Below, piece after piece: positions 40,683 to 41,518 of a DNA stretch of 41,518 nucleotides (within the stretch, counting starts at the first letter, position 1; each line of letters begins with the position of its first letter). Source of the DNA: a virus; IMG/VR virus record IMGVR_UViG_3300007533_000006, positions 1 to 41,518 of that record; one strand, written 5' to 3'. The position numbers and the translations under genes are program-made. A model generated the notes under the pieces. It worked only from the letters and a program-made list of their open reading frames with translations. It was not told the DNA's origin and did not search any database.

Positions 40683-40845
40683 CCACCTGCGGACGGTGGA
40701 GCAGGCCCGGGGCTGTGCCCAGCGGCACAACCTGATGGTGGAGGCGTGGCGGATCTGCGAACAACGGCGCTCGGGAACCCCTCCGGCGGCTGGTACGGCT
40801 GGCGAGGCGGGGGTGCCGTCGTCCTTTCGTGGTGGGGGTCCGTAG
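40504..40845 (+). CDS. Spanin outer-membrane lipoprotein, Rz1-like
   Basis: The gene begins inside Rz in another frame, with ATG 40504 8 bases after GGAGGA. The first 19 residues are a lipoprotein signal: MHWRP, a hydrophobic run, and lipobox LLAGC with Cys19. The mature part has the Pro-rich stretch PAPVPCPYPPAATERC, as usual in Rz1, and is longer than most (about 95 residues). Nested Rz/Rz1 genes point to a Gram-negative host. Confidence 0.85.
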   Translation: MHWRPLMVALPLAFLLAGCASGTRLTPAPVPCPYPPAATERCLTVYPPLPAGTRAAVTRNHLRTVEQARGCAQRHNLMVEAWRICEQRRSGTPPAAGTAGEAGVPSSFRGGGP

Positions 40846-40920
40846 GTTACATACGGCAGAATGAGAGGCGGCCTCTCTGGAGACCGCATCAAGCAGGGTG
40901 GGGGTGGCATCCCCCTCATT

Positions 40921-40959
40921 GGGCCGGCCCGGAGCTCTCCGCGGGCCGGCCCCTTTCTT
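40921..40959 (+). terminator. Strong late-arm terminator
   Basis: GGGCCGGCCCG (40921-40931) and CGGGCCGGCCC (40942-40952) form an 11-bp GC stem with a 10-base loop and a tail CTTTCTT. It lies after the spanin genes and just before the convergent Pmp3-like gene, so it separates the two arms. Confidence 0.85.
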
Positions 40960-40965
40960 CCGGCC

Positions 40966-41154
40966 TCAGCCGGCCCGGAGCTGGCGCAGGGCCTTGCTCC
41001 GATTGGCATCATGTACCACCAGCAGCGCGACGAGCGCCGCCGGCACCCAGCCGAGCACGGTGAGCTGCAGCAGGAGCAACACCAGCCCGAGGCCGATGCG
41101 CCCCTTGATGACCACCGCCAGTGGCGGCAGCAGCAGTGCGATCAGGTATGCCAT
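40966..41154 (-). CDS. Pmp3/YqaE-family small membrane protein
   Basis: This 62-residue protein has two hydrophobic helices separated by a short basic turn: MAYLIALLLPPLAVVIKGR and GLGLVLLLLQLTVLGWVP. LLPPLAV in the first helix and the LxxLGWVPAxxxAL pattern in the second match Pmp3/YqaE proteins, which are stress-related small membrane proteins of bacteria, plants and fungi. The family is usually cellular, so its presence here is notable. It lies directly after the SNase-like gene. Confidence 0.78.
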   Translation of the reverse strand: MAYLIALLLPPLAVVIKGRIGLGLVLLLLQLTVLGWVPAALVALLVVHDANRSKALRQLRAG

Positions 41155-41155
41155 C

Positions 41156-41518
41156 TCATGATCCTCCGTTCTTGGCGCAGGCGGGCCAGAGGTGCCGCGC
41201 CTGCCCCGGTTCGTAGTGGACCGCCAGCCCGGCGGCCACCTCCTGTTCCCCGACGTCCTTGCCGTTGACCAGCACCCGGCCGATCACGCGCCCGGCAAAG
41301 CTGCCCAGCCCGAGCTCGTCCACCCGGACCTGCGCCCCGCTGGGCAGGCGGCGCCGCAGCCAGTCCCGGGCCTTGGTACCCCAGTGGCGTTCGCAGGCAT
41401 CCGTGCTGTGCACCTCCGGGGCATCGATGCCCCGTAGGCGGACGCTGACCCCATGCACCTCATCGGGGAACACCATCAGCCGGGTGACCACCGTGTCACC
41501 ATCGATGACCCGGACCAC
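41156..41518 (-). CDS. SNase-like nuclease (thermonuclease fold), start at window edge
   Basis: The first codons in the window read VVRVIDGDTVV, followed by VRLRGIDAPEV, a CERHWGTKARDWL segment, GSFAGRVIGRVLVNGKDVG and VAAGLAVHYEPG. This is the staphylococcal-nuclease pattern: DGDT, RLRGIDAPE, GR in the third part, and the last GLA..Y. The 120 visible residues cover nearly the whole fold. A GTG at 41518 could be the real start if the window ends join, because AAGGA would then lie five bases upstream. No signal peptide is visible. It cuts DNA or RNA with calcium. Confidence 0.85.
   Translation of the reverse strand: MVRVIDGDTVVTRLMVFPDEVHGVSVRLRGIDAPEVHSTDACERHWGTKARDWLRRRLPSGAQVRVDELGLGSFAGRVIGRVLVNGKDVGEQEVAAGLAVHYEPGQARHLWPACAKNGGS

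Noticed and set aside
1-41518. Integrase, repressor or attachment site indicating a temperate phage
   Set aside because: No integrase, transposase or helix-turn-helix repressor was recognised on either strand. Small unknown genes could still hide one.

Overview
The window looks like a nearly complete, and possibly complete, genome of a tailed double-stranded DNA bacteriophage with a long tail (siphovirus type). The evidence is a full head set (terminase, portal, protease/scaffold, decoration protein, capsid), a tail set with a tube protein, a frameshifted tail chaperone, a tape measure protein and hub/fibre proteins, a lysis cassette with endolysin, holin-like protein and nested Rz/Rz1, and a phage-encoded replication set. 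No integrase, transposase, repressor gene or tRNA was recognised, so it is probably lytic. The high GC, the Rz/Rz1 spanin pair and the lipobox suggest a Gram-negative host, perhaps a gammaproteobacterium. The host genus cannot be read from the sequence.

Layout. From 15387 down to 1, all genes are on the minus strand, tightly packed and mostly overlapping by a few bases. This early arm starts with a primase-helicase and continues with small proteins, a zinc-ribbon protein, a family A DNA polymerase, a RecB/Cas4-like nuclease, a VRR-NUC nuclease and an SNF2-type helicase. It then reaches a nucleotide and DNA modification block at 1013-4578: an alpha-glutamyl/putrescinyl-thymine pyrophosphorylase-like protein, a TET-associated-type glycosyltransferase, a thymidylate synthase-like enzyme, an HD 5'-nucleotidase and a DUF1599-like protein. 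This block is the strongest candidate for an unusual biological system: it predicts hypermodified, possibly glycosylated, thymine in the phage DNA.

Between 15388 and 16224 lies the only long non-coding stretch. It holds a structured inverted-repeat element, an AT-rich segment and about ten copies of an 8-bp motif (CTGTAACC, both orientations). It looks like a replication origin and/or operator between the divergent early and late arms.

From 16225 to 40845 all genes are on the plus strand. Head genes are Mu-like in type (portal of the gp29 family fused to a gpF-like domain, gpI-like protease, gp36/gpG/gp37-like connectors) but sit beside non-Mu replication genes. A 989-residue fusion of two glycosyltransferases and a methyltransferase lies between the capsid and connector genes. 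The tail module has a perfect lambda-like -1 frameshift site, and the hub protein carries inserted lectin-like domains. The late arm ends in the lysis cassette and a strong terminator at 40921-40959.

The last two genes (a Pmp3-like membrane protein and an SNase-type nuclease) are on the minus strand and face the late arm. Joining the right end to the left end creates a ribosome-binding site and a typical gene overlap, so these two may simply be the distal end of the early arm in a circular map.
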